DNA of 21,912 nt from NCBI GenBank assembly GCA_030049955.1, contig JASIJX010000026.1:1-21912 (forward strand). Direction: 5' to 3'. The position numbers and the translations under genes were made by a program. The stretch is from Acidobacteriaceae bacterium. GTDB taxonomy: Bacteria > Acidobacteriota > Terriglobia > Terriglobales > Acidobacteriaceae. This document shows, piece by piece, positions 7,763-14,662 of the stretch; the first letter of the stretch is position 1; the number at the start of each line of letters is the position of its first letter. The notes below the pieces were generated by a model. It was not told the DNA's origin. It saw nothing but the letters and a program-made list of their open reading frames with translations, and searched no databases.

Positions 7763-8104
7763 CATAGAAAGAGCGGAAAAGAGAATTGCAGCTTGCACGC
7801 TCTCCCTGGGTGTACTTGTCACAAACTGATCGATTTGACTGACGTTGGATACTTTCAGGGAAGGAACGATTGCCTGGTCCTTCCCTGCTCTATCTGTGTA
7901 GAGGTTACGCAACTGATCTCGACAAGCTTTCCATTTCTGCAACACTCTATGTTCCAACCGCGCCTCCAGAGCAGAAAAGTGGTATAGGGATTCCCCGAAC
8001 GTACACAGTTCCAGCCTCGCGGCAGCAAGGAAGAATGCACTCGGGGTTACCTCACCTCAGCCTGTGGCGACAGATCTACCGCTCCCGCCTTCCCAATGAG
8101 TCAT
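7763..8104. other. Intergenic region between convergent GH12 and phaR genes, with a hairpin
   Basis: No credible gene is seen. The only clear structure is a perfect 10-bp inverted repeat, CAGGGAAGGA (7856-7865) and TCCTTCCCTG (7878-7887), with a 12-nt loop. See the terminator entry. The short ORFs in this stretch have no ribosome sites or recognisable products. Confidence 0.6.
7856..7887. terminator. Hairpin between convergent genes, possible terminator
   Basis: A perfect 10-bp stem with a 12-nt loop lies about 95 nt beyond the GH12 stop and 197 nt beyond the phaR stop. There is no T-run on either side, so it is not a classical intrinsic terminator; it could act with Rho or protect the mRNA end. 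Confidence 0.4.
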
Positions 8105-8659
8105 CTATCCCTTCGAGCGCCGGCGGGGTCTCTGCGCTGAGTTCCTGGATTTCCGCTTCGTCGCGGCGAGCGTCGAGACCTGCCTTTCCAGATCTGCGAG
8201 CCGTTGCTTCAACCTGATCACCTCGGCCTGATCGGGGCTTGCATCCTGCTCTGAAATCGCTTGCTCGTGCACCACAGGTTGCTGCTTGGCTGGGCTACCT
8301 GCGTTCATGAAATCGAAAGGGCTGAAGGCGGGCGACATGGCGCGGTAAGTGCTCTTATAGAGATCAAGCATCGCCTTGGTATAGCGGATAGCGCTCTCCT
8401 GGCTAGCGCGGCCTGAGGCGATAACCATATCGCGAAGGATGTCGAGCGGAAAACCGGAATCAGGTGTCTTGGCTCCCTCGACGATGATCTGGGTAAGGAT
8501 CAGTCGCGTAATGTCATCGCCCGTGGCCGCATCAACGACCCGGACATCATCGCCGTGCTGCAGGATGCGGGCCACGTCGTCGAGATTCACGTATCGACTG
8601 TTGGTGACGTCGTACAGGCGCCGGTTTTCGTATTTTTTAATGAGAATGGTTTTCGCCAT
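8105..8659 (-). CDS. phaR: Polyhydroxyalkanoate synthesis repressor PhaR
   Basis: 184 residues. Residues 2-63 are the DNA-binding PHB accumulation regulatory domain (KTILIKKYENRRLYDVTNSR, then YVNLDDVARIL), about 70-110 the second PHB accumulation domain (LDILRDMVIASGRAS, IRYTKAMLDLYKSTY), and about 143-168 a short coiled coil ending in a very basic tail (RKSRNSAQRPRRRSKG). In the family, PhaR represses phasin genes and itself, and is released when it binds nascent PHB granules. It diverges from the phasin gene with the site ATGCTGCAATGCAGCAT between them, the classic arrangement. Start chosen at the conserved MAKT-IKKYENRRLYD opening; no good Shine-Dalgarno precedes it, suggesting weak translation. 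Confidence 0.95.
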   Translation of the reverse strand: MAKTILIKKYENRRLYDVTNSRYVNLDDVARILQHGDDVRVVDAATGDDITRLILTQIIVEGAKTPDSGFPLDILRDMVIASGRASQESAIRYTKAMLDLYKSTYRAMSPAFSPFDFMNAGSPAKQQPVVHEQAISEQDASPDQAEVIRLKQRLADLERQVSTLAATKRKSRNSAQRPRRRSKG

Positions 8660-8680
8660 GTCAACACTTGATTTTATCCC

Positions 8681-8708
8681 TTGACACCGCCCGATCCGGG
8701 TGTAGCAT
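8681..8708 (+). promoter_or_regulatory. Sigma-70-like promoter of the phasin gene
   Basis: Perfect -35 TTGACA (8681-8686), 16-nt spacer, and a weak -10 TAGCAT (8703-8708). Predicted transcription would start near 8715, placing the PhaR-like palindrome at 8724-8740 just downstream, where a bound repressor would block initiation or early elongation. Confidence 0.5.
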
Positions 8709-8723
8709 ATGGATATACGGGCC

Positions 8724-8740
8724 ATGCTGCAATGCAGCAT
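8724..8740. promoter_or_regulatory. Probable PhaR operator, ATGCTGCAATGCAGCAT
   Basis: A 17-bp palindrome, perfect around its centre base, containing CTGC-AAT-GCAG, the CTGC-N3/4-GCAG pattern reported for PhaR of Paracoccus and Rhodobacter. A further half-site GCAGCAT follows at 8746-8752. It lies between the divergent phaR and phasin starts and could control both. Confidence 0.7.
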
Positions 8741-8766
8741 ATTTCGCAGCATGAAGGGAGACGAAG

Positions 8767-9375
8767 ATGAGCTCAACCGCAAGACCCATCCGGGATGTTC
8801 CATCCGAAGATCCCACAAAACCTCTCGAATTTCTCGAAACCTTTGCCACACTCTACAGAAAAGGAGTGGAGCGCGTGGCCGAGCTTCAGAATCACACCAT
8901 AGAGTGTGCGGTGCAGCAAAATAAGGAAATGATTCAGATATGGAAGCAGACGGCGGAGAAGTTGCCCTGGGTGCCGCGCCTGAACATGTATGACGACGCC
9001 GCCGGCGCAATAGAGCGGTTTGCCGAGGTTCAAAAAGCAGCGATTTCCCTGGCCGTGGACCAGACCCGCGCCTTCGTCGAGATGTTGAAGGAACGAGCGA
9101 CCGTGGCCAGCAAGTCGGCCGACTCCATATCCAAATTTACCCAGCAGAGTTTTGAACGATCGGTGTCAGCGCAGAAAAAGGTTGCCGAAGCGACGGTTAC
9201 CGGGACCAAATCGGCATTTGAGAACGCGCGTGAGGGGTTCGGAGTCCCGGGCAGCGAGGCGGTAGCCGAAAGCATCCAGCGCGGCGTTGACACCGTCATC
9301 AACGCACAGAAGGAGGTGCTCGAGACTGCGCGCAGCCGACGGGCACCGGTGGCAGAAAAAGTCGGCGCACTGTGA
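8767..9375 (+). CDS. phaP: Phasin family protein (PHB granule-associated)
   Basis: 202 residues, rich in Ala, Glu, Lys and Gln, with almost no Cys, and predicted to be mostly amphipathic helix. The stretch from FAEVQKAAISLAVDQTRAFV through FTQQSFERSVSAQKKVAEAT and VINAQKEVLETA has the heptad-like pattern of phasins. Phasins coat PHB granules, setting their size and number, and are usually the most abundant granule protein. The start has AAGGGAG 6 nt upstream. It is first in a plus-strand set phasin - PhaE-like - PhaC, with a strong hairpin separating it from the next gene. The PhaR-like operator at 8724-8740 fits granule-dependent derepression. Confidence 0.85.
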   Translation: MSSTARPIRDVPSEDPTKPLEFLETFATLYRKGVERVAELQNHTIECAVQQNKEMIQIWKQTAEKLPWVPRLNMYDDAAGAIERFAEVQKAAISLAVDQTRAFVEMLKERATVASKSADSISKFTQQSFERSVSAQKKVAEATVTGTKSAFENAREGFGVPGSEAVAESIQRGVDTVINAQKEVLETARSRRAPVAEKVGAL

Positions 9376-9430
9376 ACCTGTGGGGCGCAAAAGAGTGGAC
9401 GATATTTGGCCAGGAATTTAACAGACGAAG

Positions 9431-9479
9431 CCTCCTATACCCGGCGGCGACGGGGAAGTTCGTTGCTGCCGGGAGGAGG
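9431..9479 (+). terminator. Long intercistronic hairpin after the phasin gene
   Basis: CCTCCT (9431-9436) pairs perfectly with AGGAGG (9474-9479), and CCCGGCGGCGAC (9440-9451) pairs with GTTGCTGCCGGG (9462-9473) using two G-U pairs. A 3-nt bulge and a 10-nt loop complete an 18-bp stem. The 3' arm is itself a perfect Shine-Dalgarno, 8 nt before an ATG at 9488 that opens a three-codon frame (M-K-S-stop). No T-run follows, so it may be a partial terminator or an mRNA-stabilising element that keeps phasin output above PhaE/PhaC. Confidence 0.55.
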
Positions 9480-9548
9480 TTTCTGTCATGAAGTCATAGC
9501 CCGGCAAACAACCCGGGTGTATGCTTTGAAACGTTTGGAGCGCGGCAT

Positions 9549-9992
9549 ATGGCTGCTACAAATACAAGGGAAAAGAAGGGGTACGATCCATTCGAGCCGT
9601 TCCGCGGCATGCGTGACGCCTATCTCGAAAGCCTCTCGAAGGCCATGATCGACGTTGTGAATACGGAGAGCTATGCTCAGGCCACTGGGGCTATGCTGGA
9701 CTGCTACCTAACGGCATCAGCTCCTTTCCGCGAGGCGTTGGAGAAGAGCATGCTGCACGCTCTTCAACAGCTTTCGCTTCCTTCGCGGCAGGACTTTGCC
9801 AGCCTGGCGGGGCGCTTCACCAATATGGAAATGCGGCTCGATGATATGGACGCCAAACTCGACAATCTCGCGAAGAAGGTCTCGGCCATGCGCCAACCAG
9901 CGGCCAGGGCGCCCGTGTCCTCTCATCCCAGGCCGGGCCCCGTTCACAAGCCGCGACGCGACGCACCGCAAGGGAGAGGTTCTCGAGAGTGA
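9549..9992 (+). CDS. Short PhaE-like PHA synthase subunit
   Basis: 147 residues. The core DPFEPFRGMRDAYLE...LSLPSRQDFASLAGRF and NMEMRLDDMDAKLDNLAKKV resembles the C-terminal part of class III PhaE (LP-R-E-----R---LE-RL), ending in a coiled coil and then a basic, Pro-rich tail. Classical PhaE is roughly 350 residues, so this is a much reduced version. It precedes phaC by 112 nt, consistent with a PhaC-PhaE type synthase. GGAG lies 8 nt upstream of the ATG. A paralogue at 20646-21020 shares the same core (MRDAY-ES, VNTE-YA-ATGA-L, LPSRQ). The assignment as synthase partner is by context and motif; phasin-like granule binding is an alternative. Confidence 0.75.
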   Translation: MAATNTREKKGYDPFEPFRGMRDAYLESLSKAMIDVVNTESYAQATGAMLDCYLTASAPFREALEKSMLHALQQLSLPSRQDFASLAGRFTNMEMRLDDMDAKLDNLAKKVSAMRQPAARAPVSSHPRPGPVHKPRRDAPQGRGSRE

Positions 9993-10104
9993 GCGGCTAC
10001 ACTCCTGCCTGCAGGCTGCCTCCCTATCTAATAGGCGGATAGGCGGACCACAGCTCTCGGGCCTTTATAAACAGTTTTCCTGCGATGGGGAAGGGAGAGA
10101 TGCC

Positions 10105-11169
10105 ATGATCGAGGAAGCAGCGCCGGATGTATTATCCGAATTTGAAAAACGGCTGCATAAGTTCAACAAAGTTCTGTTCTCAAAGGCCGAGATCGGGCAG
10201 ACACCCAAGGAAATGGTATGGGCGATGAACAAGGCGCGCTTATACCGCTATATCCCCGTCATTCCTAACGAAGAGCGGTTACGTGTTCCCTTGCTGCTGG
10301 TGTTTGCGATCATGAATCGTCCGTCGATTCTGGATCTGCGGCCGGGGCACAGCTTCGTTGAGTTCATGATCGGACGCGGATTTGACGTCTACCTACTCGA
10401 CTGGGGTGCGCCGGGATACGAAGACCGACATTTGAAATTCGACGACTACGCCCTCGAATATCTTCCTCGCGCCATTCGCAAGGTGAAGACCATCTCGGGC
10501 ACAGACGAGTTCAGCATGCTGGGTTGGTGCATTGGCGCCATCCTGACAACAATTTACGCGGCTATGCTCCCAGATGAAGGGCTGCGTAACCTGCTGCTGC
10601 TCACTGCTCCGCTGGACTTCTCGAATCGCGAAGAAATTACCTTCGCGCGCTGGATCGACGAAAAGTACTTCGACGTTGAGAAGGTGCTGGCTGAGTTCGG
10701 GAACATGCCGGGAGAGATGATCGACTACGGAGCTCGCGCTTTGAAGCCAGTTGAAAACTATATCACCAGCTTCTGCAAACTTTGGGACAACCTGGACGAT
10801 CCGCGTGCGGTGGAAAGCTGGCACGCGATGAACACCTGGGTCACCGATACGATACCTATGGCCGGTGCGGCATACAGACAACTGATTGTGAATCTCTATC
10901 GCAACAATGAGCTGATCGAGAATCGACTTCAGATTCGGGATGAAACGGTGAATCTGGCGCGGATCAAAGCAAACCTGCTCACTGTGATTGCCGCGACAGA
11001 TCACATCACTCCGCCCTGCCAATCTGATTCGATTTTCGACAAAGTGTCCAGCAGGGATAAGGAAATCTACCGTATTCCTGGCGGCCATATTGGAATTATG
11101 GCCGGCAGCAGCGCACACCGCACCACCTGGCCATACATCGCTGAATGGCTCGCTAACCGCTCGCGTTGA
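10105..11169 (+). CDS. phaC: Class III-type poly(3-hydroxyalkanoate) synthase subunit PhaC
   Basis: 354 residues, the normal size for class III/IV PhaC. It polymerises (R)-3-hydroxybutyryl-CoA into PHB at the granule surface. The alpha/beta-hydrolase catalytic triad is visible: C142 in the lipase-like box MLGWCIGA, D299 in AATDHITPP and H328 in PGGHIGIM. Other family segments are VYLLDWGAPG (residues 95-104) and LLLTAPLDFSNR. Start ATG 10105 has AAGGGAG 7 nt upstream; the longer open frame from 9796 overlaps the PhaE-like gene and is rejected. It should work as a complex with the PhaE-like protein just upstream. It converges with phaB, with a hairpin between them. Confidence 0.95.
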   Translation: MIEEAAPDVLSEFEKRLHKFNKVLFSKAEIGQTPKEMVWAMNKARLYRYIPVIPNEERLRVPLLLVFAIMNRPSILDLRPGHSFVEFMIGRGFDVYLLDWGAPGYEDRHLKFDDYALEYLPRAIRKVKTISGTDEFSMLGWCIGAILTTIYAAMLPDEGLRNLLLLTAPLDFSNREEITFARWIDEKYFDVEKVLAEFGNMPGEMIDYGARALKPVENYITSFCKLWDNLDDPRAVESWHAMNTWVTDTIPMAGAAYRQLIVNLYRNNELIENRLQIRDETVNLARIKANLLTVIAATDHITPPCQSDSIFDKVSSRDKEIYRIPGGHIGIMAGSSAHRTTWPYIAEWLANRSR

Positions 11170-11174
11170 TGCAG

Positions 11175-11214
11175 CGCTTCGGGCCTGAGGCCAACTCGCC
11201 CCACGCCCGAGGCG
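11175..11214. terminator. Possible bidirectional terminator between phaC and phaB
   Basis: CGCTTCGGGC (11175-11184) and GCCCGAGGCG (11205-11214) form a 10-bp stem with one G-U pair and a 20-nt loop, exactly between the two convergent stop codons. There is no T-run on the plus side, and only a weak one on the minus side. Confidence 0.5.
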
Positions 11215-11223
11215 AAGGTAAAG

Positions 11224-12006
11224 CTACATGTAGATGCCGCCGTTCACGTTAATCTGCTGACCGGTAATGTAGTTGCCGTCGCAGATGAGAAAAGCGGCGG
11301 CCTTTGCAATCTCTTCCGGTTCAGCGAAACGGCGCAGCGGGATCCGGTCCTTGAGCTGCCCCCGCGTCTCTTCGGGGATGGCAGACAGCATGTCGGTGCT
11401 GGTGAAGCCGGGAGCAAGGGCATTTACTGTGATGTTGTACTTCGCCAATTCCAGCGCCAGCGCTTTGGTCATGGCGATGATCCCGCCCTTGCTTGCGGAG
11501 TAATTCACCTGGCCGAAATTGCCCGCCTGCCCGCAAAACGAGGCGATGTTGACGATGCGGCCGTAATTTCGCTGGATCATCACCGGCACAACTGCGCTGA
11601 TGCAATAAAATGCGCTGTTCAAGTTGGTCTCGATCACCGCAAGCCATTCTTCATCAGTCATCTTCCGGATAGTGCGGTCGCGCGTGATTCCAGCGTTGTT
11701 CACCAGTATATCGATGTGGTGAAAACAATCGAGAACATCCTGAATCACCTTGCGAGCCTGACTGCGATCGGAAACATCTCCCTGAAAAAGCTCGCACGCC
11801 CAGCCGCGGTCGGAGATCTCCTCGTGCAAATCCTCGGCCGCAGTGACGCTTTGGCGATAGTTGACAGCCACCTTGGCCCCGCGTTCGGAGAGCTCGCGGC
11901 AGATGGCACGACCAATGCCCCGGGCGCCGCCGGTGACGAGAACCACTTTGTCTGCCAGCGGCCGGGATGCGGTAAGTCGGGTTTCAGGAAAAGCAGCAAT
12001 ACCCAT
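11224..12006 (-). CDS. phaB: Acetoacetyl-CoA reductase (SDR family, PhaB/FabG type)
   Basis: 260 residues. Classical SDR: NAD(P)-binding TGGARGIG (25-32), NNAG (103-106), catalytic S156, Y169 and K173 in NYSASK, and a PhaB-like GNFGQVNYSASK stretch. The reaction is reduction of acetoacetyl-CoA to (R)-3-hydroxybutyryl-CoA, the monomer for PhaC. FabG (3-oxoacyl-ACP reductase) has the same fold; context with phaA, phaC and phaR favours PhaB. Start ATG 12006 has AAGGGAG 7 nt upstream; the ORF is open 13 codons further but lacks a ribosome site there. It lies on the opposite strand to phaC and the same strand as phaA, separated from it by about 1 kb of remnant sequence. Confidence 0.88.
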   Translation of the reverse strand: MGIAAFPETRLTASRPLADKVVLVTGGARGIGRAICRELSERGAKVAVNYRQSVTAAEDLHEEISDRGWACELFQGDVSDRSQARKVIQDVLDCFHHIDILVNNAGITRDRTIRKMTDEEWLAVIETNLNSAFYCISAVVPVMIQRNYGRIVNIASFCGQAGNFGQVNYSASKGGIIAMTKALALELAKYNITVNALAPGFTSTDMLSAIPEETRGQLKDRIPLRRFAEPEEIAKAAAFLICDGNYITGQQINVNGGIYM

Positions 12007-12074
12007 AAGGTCTCTCCCTTCTTCATAGTGGTTGCTTTCCGACAAAATTCACCGGCCGCGGTAATTCGGCAAGA

Positions 12075-12296
12075 TCAATCGAAAAACTCCCACAAGTATG
12101 TGCGCGCCAAAACCAGATAGGAGACATCTTCCTTCGAATCCTTATGCGTCATACTTTGGGGTTTGCCGAGTTCTTCGATCGGCACGGCGCGATCCCGGCA
12201 TTGAAGGTTTACAGTTGGTTGCGTACGGTTGACTCGCGGCCGCGTTGGCGGACACCCGCCTGATGGCGGAGGCATTGACGATTCACGAGCGTTCAT
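12075..12296 (-). CDS. Hypothetical 73-residue protein (doubtful)
   Basis: Small frame starting MNARESSMPPPSGG and ending SYLVLARTYLWEFFD. GGAGGAGG lies about 9 nt before the ATG at 12296, which is the only positive sign; that stretch also follows directly on the duplicated thiolase 3' end. No family recognised, no signal peptide or membrane segment. It sits 68 nt upstream of phaB on the same strand, so it could also be just the phaB leader. Confidence 0.25.
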   Translation of the reverse strand: MNARESSMPPPSGGCPPTRPRVNRTQPTVNLQCRDRAVPIEELGKPQSMTHKDSKEDVSYLVLARTYLWEFFD

Positions 12297-12303
12297 AGGT
12301 TCA

Positions 12304-12468
12304 TGCCTCCTCCGTTCATGGATTCGAAGATGGGGGAGCCCGCACGACCGATGACAAAGTCATGAATGCGCGCCGGCCGGAAATTCGGCGCAACTCGTAC
12401 AACGCCTTTACCGAGGGAATGGCTCTCGCAGCTCTCAGAGGATGTTCGCGCGAGATACGCGCTTCCTG
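12304..12468 (-). pseudogene. Truncated duplicate of the phaA 3' end
   Basis: The DNA here matches the last ~150 bases of phaA at 13017-13165: GTTCATGGATTCGAAGAT is identical in both, followed by ATTCGGCGCAA-TCGTA-A-CGCCTTTACCG and GAATGG. Translation gives VKALYELRRISGRRA against VKALYELRRIAGRYA of PhaA, but the catalytic-Cys segment (MCIGGGQG) is destroyed. Only the 3' end is present, so it is a dead partial duplication or the scar of a replaced thiolase gene. Confidence 0.8.
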
Positions 12469-12529
12469 TCCATAAAAAACTCCGCGCAGTAGAGCCCTGA
12501 CTTTGAGAGACGATTTTGGCCTCTGAGGT

Positions 12530-12772
12530 TCAGCTCCGGCGGGCCCTTCCCGTTGCCGGCCAGAAGTCAGAATCCAGTAATCGCAAATTGCCGTCGTGCT
12601 GCTCCGAGTCGCCGAGCGGCTCGTCGCTGAAGGGAGCTGCAATCAAGTGTGAGCTTTTGGCTCCGGCCGCGATGATGCCGAGCAGATCGACCAGAGCGGA
12701 AAGCTGAACGGGCGTCAGCCGTTCCACTAGATCATGGGCCCGCTGCCTGACGGGAGAGGATGTTTCTAACAT
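12530..12772 (-). CDS. Small antitoxin-like hypothetical protein, probably truncated
   Basis: 80 residues. The first 60 (SSPVRQRAHDLVERLTPVQLSALVDLLGII, then APFSDEPL) resemble a family of short proteins common in Acidobacteriota genomes, in which a helical -A--L---L-P-QL-A-V-LLE segment and a DDEPL motif precede a C-terminal GIPHEE part, often beside RelE/ParE-type toxins. Here the C-terminus (WPATGRARRS) departs from that pattern and no toxin gene follows; the degenerate phaA fragment follows instead. No clear ribosome site. I take it as a remnant that might still be translated. Family recall only. Confidence 0.4.
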   Translation of the reverse strand: MLETSSPVRQRAHDLVERLTPVQLSALVDLLGIIAAGAKSSHLIAAPFSDEPLGDSEQHDGNLRLLDSDFWPATGRARRS

Positions 12773-12889
12773 GTGAGTGGGACCTCGCTCTCATGAAGAA
12801 GACCGTCGACTTGCAGAAGACCATCGACGGGCGGGTTTATTCCGTGCTTTCCCCTTTCCAATCGTCGTAAACAGGCCGTTGCGTATTGC

Positions 12890-12905
12890 GCAGGTCACTA
12901 CCTGC
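12890..12905. repeat. Perfect inverted repeat GCAGGT-CACT-ACCTGC
   Basis: Six-base-pair arms with a four-base loop, in the 241-bp gap between the phaA stop and the small antitoxin-like ORF. It could be a weak transcript-end hairpin or a protein-binding site; no T-run follows. The rest of the gap shows only a short direct repeat (AGAAGACC-TCGAC at about 12797 and 12815). Confidence 0.35.
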
Positions 12906-13013
12906 CACAGAAAATGTGCACTCTTCCGGGCGGACTGCGCGTAGCACAGCCTGGCGGCGAGCATAACGGCGGCGGTATCGAGGCTTCACAGGTGGCCACG
13001 GTTTCGCACCTCG

Positions 13014-14207
13014 TCAGTTCATGGATTCGAAGATAGCGGCGATCCCCTGGCCGCCACCGATGCACATGGTCACTAGTGCATAGCGGCCTGCGATTCGGCG
13101 CAATTCGTATAGCGCCTTTACCGTGAGAATGGCGCCAGTTGCTCCCAGCGGATGCCCGAGCGAAATGCCGCTACCGTTGGGATTCGTTTTTTCCGGCGGC
13201 AAACCCAGTTCCCGCTGGACAGCCAGAGCCTGGGAGGCAAAGGCCTCATTCAACTCGATCACGTCGATCTGGTCAAGCTTGAGTTCGGCGCGCTGCAGCA
13301 CCTTCCGCACAGCCGATACCGGGCCGATGCCCATCAGTCCCGGCTCGACGCCGGTCATCGCGAAATTCACCAGCCTGGCCATCGGCTTAAGACCCTCAGT
13401 TTCGGCGGCTTGGCGGTCCATGAGCACCACTGCCGCGGCGCCGTCGTTAATGCTCGATGCATTCCCGGCAGTCACCGTCCCGGAAGCATCGAAGGCGGGT
13501 TTCAACTTCGCAAGAGCCTCGAGGCTCGAATCGGCACGAGGGGATTCGTCGACCGTGAAGTACTCGACACCCTTTTTGCCATCTCTGATTTGGATGGGAA
13601 CGATTTGGTCTTTGAATCTGCCTTCCTGGATGGCCGTAATGGCCCTGCGGTGGCTTTCCACCGCGAGCCGATCTTGTTCTTCGCGGGATATCTTCCACTT
13701 TGCGGCAATGTTCTCGGCAGTCAGGCCCATGTGAACTTCGTCGAACGGGTCAGTTAGGGCTGCCACGAGGACATCAACAGACTTGCTGTCGTTCAGGCGC
13801 GCTCCCCAACGCATCGCCGGCAGCCAATACGGAGCGCGGCTCATACACTCGGCGCCGCCGCCGATAGCTGCATCGCAATCGCCATGGCCAATCGCTTCTG
13901 CCGCGGTGATAATCGCCTGCAGGCCGCTGCCACACACGCGGTTCAGCGTTAGCGAAGGGGTTTCCACTGACACACCGCCACGAAGTGCTGCCACTCGGGC
14001 AAGGTACATATCCTTTGCATCAGTGGTAATCACGTTGCCAAAAACGACGTGGCCGATTCTTTGGGGCGGAAGGCCGGAACGCCGAATTGATTGACACACC
14101 GTTTGACCGGCGAGTTCCGACGGAGGAATATCCTTGAGTGAACCGCCAAATTTCCCAATCGCTGTTCGAACTGCACTCAGGACGACGACATCTGGGCTCG
14201 ACTGCAT
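13014..14207 (-). CDS. phaA: Acetyl-CoA acetyltransferase (thiolase)
   Basis: 397 residues, standard thiolase II length. It condenses two acetyl-CoA into acetoacetyl-CoA, the first step of PHB synthesis. All catalytic parts are seen: nucleophilic C92 in NRVCGSGLQAI, NEAF (320-323), H352 in GISLGHPLGATGA, and C382 in TMCIGGGQG. Two ATG codons are adjacent (14210 and 14207); the second has AGGGGG 7 nt upstream and is preferred. It lies on the minus strand with phaB downstream, but a truncated phaA copy and small ORFs intervene, so the two may not be one operon. Because thiolases are interchangeable between PHB synthesis and fatty-acid or acetoacetate use, the phaA assignment leans on the neighbours. 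Confidence 0.92.
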   Translation of the reverse strand: MQSSPDVVVLSAVRTAIGKFGGSLKDIPPSELAGQTVCQSIRRSGLPPQRIGHVVFGNVITTDAKDMYLARVAALRGGVSVETPSLTLNRVCGSGLQAIITAAEAIGHGDCDAAIGGGAECMSRAPYWLPAMRWGARLNDSKSVDVLVAALTDPFDEVHMGLTAENIAAKWKISREEQDRLAVESHRRAITAIQEGRFKDQIVPIQIRDGKKGVEYFTVDESPRADSSLEALAKLKPAFDASGTVTAGNASSINDGAAAVVLMDRQAAETEGLKPMARLVNFAMTGVEPGLMGIGPVSAVRKVLQRAELKLDQIDVIELNEAFASQALAVQRELGLPPEKTNPNGSGISLGHPLGATGAILTVKALYELRRIAGRYALVTMCIGGGQGIAAIFESMN

Positions 14208-14659
14208 CATCAGACCCCCTCGCGTGCCGTTTCGGAAAAACCTGTCCGAAAGAGACACTTACAACTTTCACCTCGATATGCGTCATTCTTGTATTTATGC
14301 GCCGTTGTGTCGCTTGGCGCACACGTCTCCTGTCGAGGCGATCGCGCAACTGGGGATACTCGTATTACAGCGGGAGGTCCTTACGAGAGAACGTCCTGAC
14401 AACTCCTGTGGGCAGGCCGGTTTCCACCCGCGCTACGCGCCGGCCGCACCTCGAATGTAAGCGGCATTTCGAGCGACCTGCCGTCGAACAGTGTCCGCTG
14501 CTGGCCGGTTGCGTTGGTCCGTTGAAGGGAACGATTCGAGCAAGACCAGCCCGTATTACGGATAGGAACACTATGGCCCGGTGCGGAATCAGCGTCAACT
14601 GGAACTTTTACTAGTTAATCATCCCGTTATCAGGCACGTCTTGACTGATATCTAGTTAA
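14208..14659. other. Intergenic region upstream of phaA
   Basis: About 450 bp between phaA and the TPR-HTH gene, both on the minus strand. No frame has a ribosome site or a recognisable product. It should contain the phaA promoter, which I cannot place with confidence. The only notable structure is the direct repeat CTAGTTAATCA at its right edge. Confidence 0.5.
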
Positions 14660-14662
14660 TCA
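14611..14662. repeat. Direct repeat CTAGTTAATCA, two copies 41 bp apart
   Basis: Copies at 14611-14621 and 14652-14662 are identical over 11 bp; the second overlaps the stop codon of the TPR-HTH gene. The 41-bp period is close to four helical turns, so the copies would face the same side of DNA. Could be a protein-binding pair or a small duplication scar. Confidence 0.4.

Noticed and set aside
9406..9648. 80-codon ORF between phasin and the PhaE-like gene
   Set aside because: It runs through the hairpin and overlaps the PhaE-like start in another frame; no ribosome site.
10005..10014. CTGCCTGCAG near phaC as another PhaR site
   Set aside because: The spacer is two bases, not three or four, and the flanking ATG/CAT bases of the other sites are missing.
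9796..10104. Longer PhaC start overlapping the PhaE-like gene
   Set aside because: The extension is out of frame with the PhaE-like coding sequence and lacks family similarity; ATG 10105 has a strong ribosome site and gives the normal class III length.
10393..11118. 241-codon minus-strand ORF
   Set aside because: Antisense to phaC with its complete catalytic triad.
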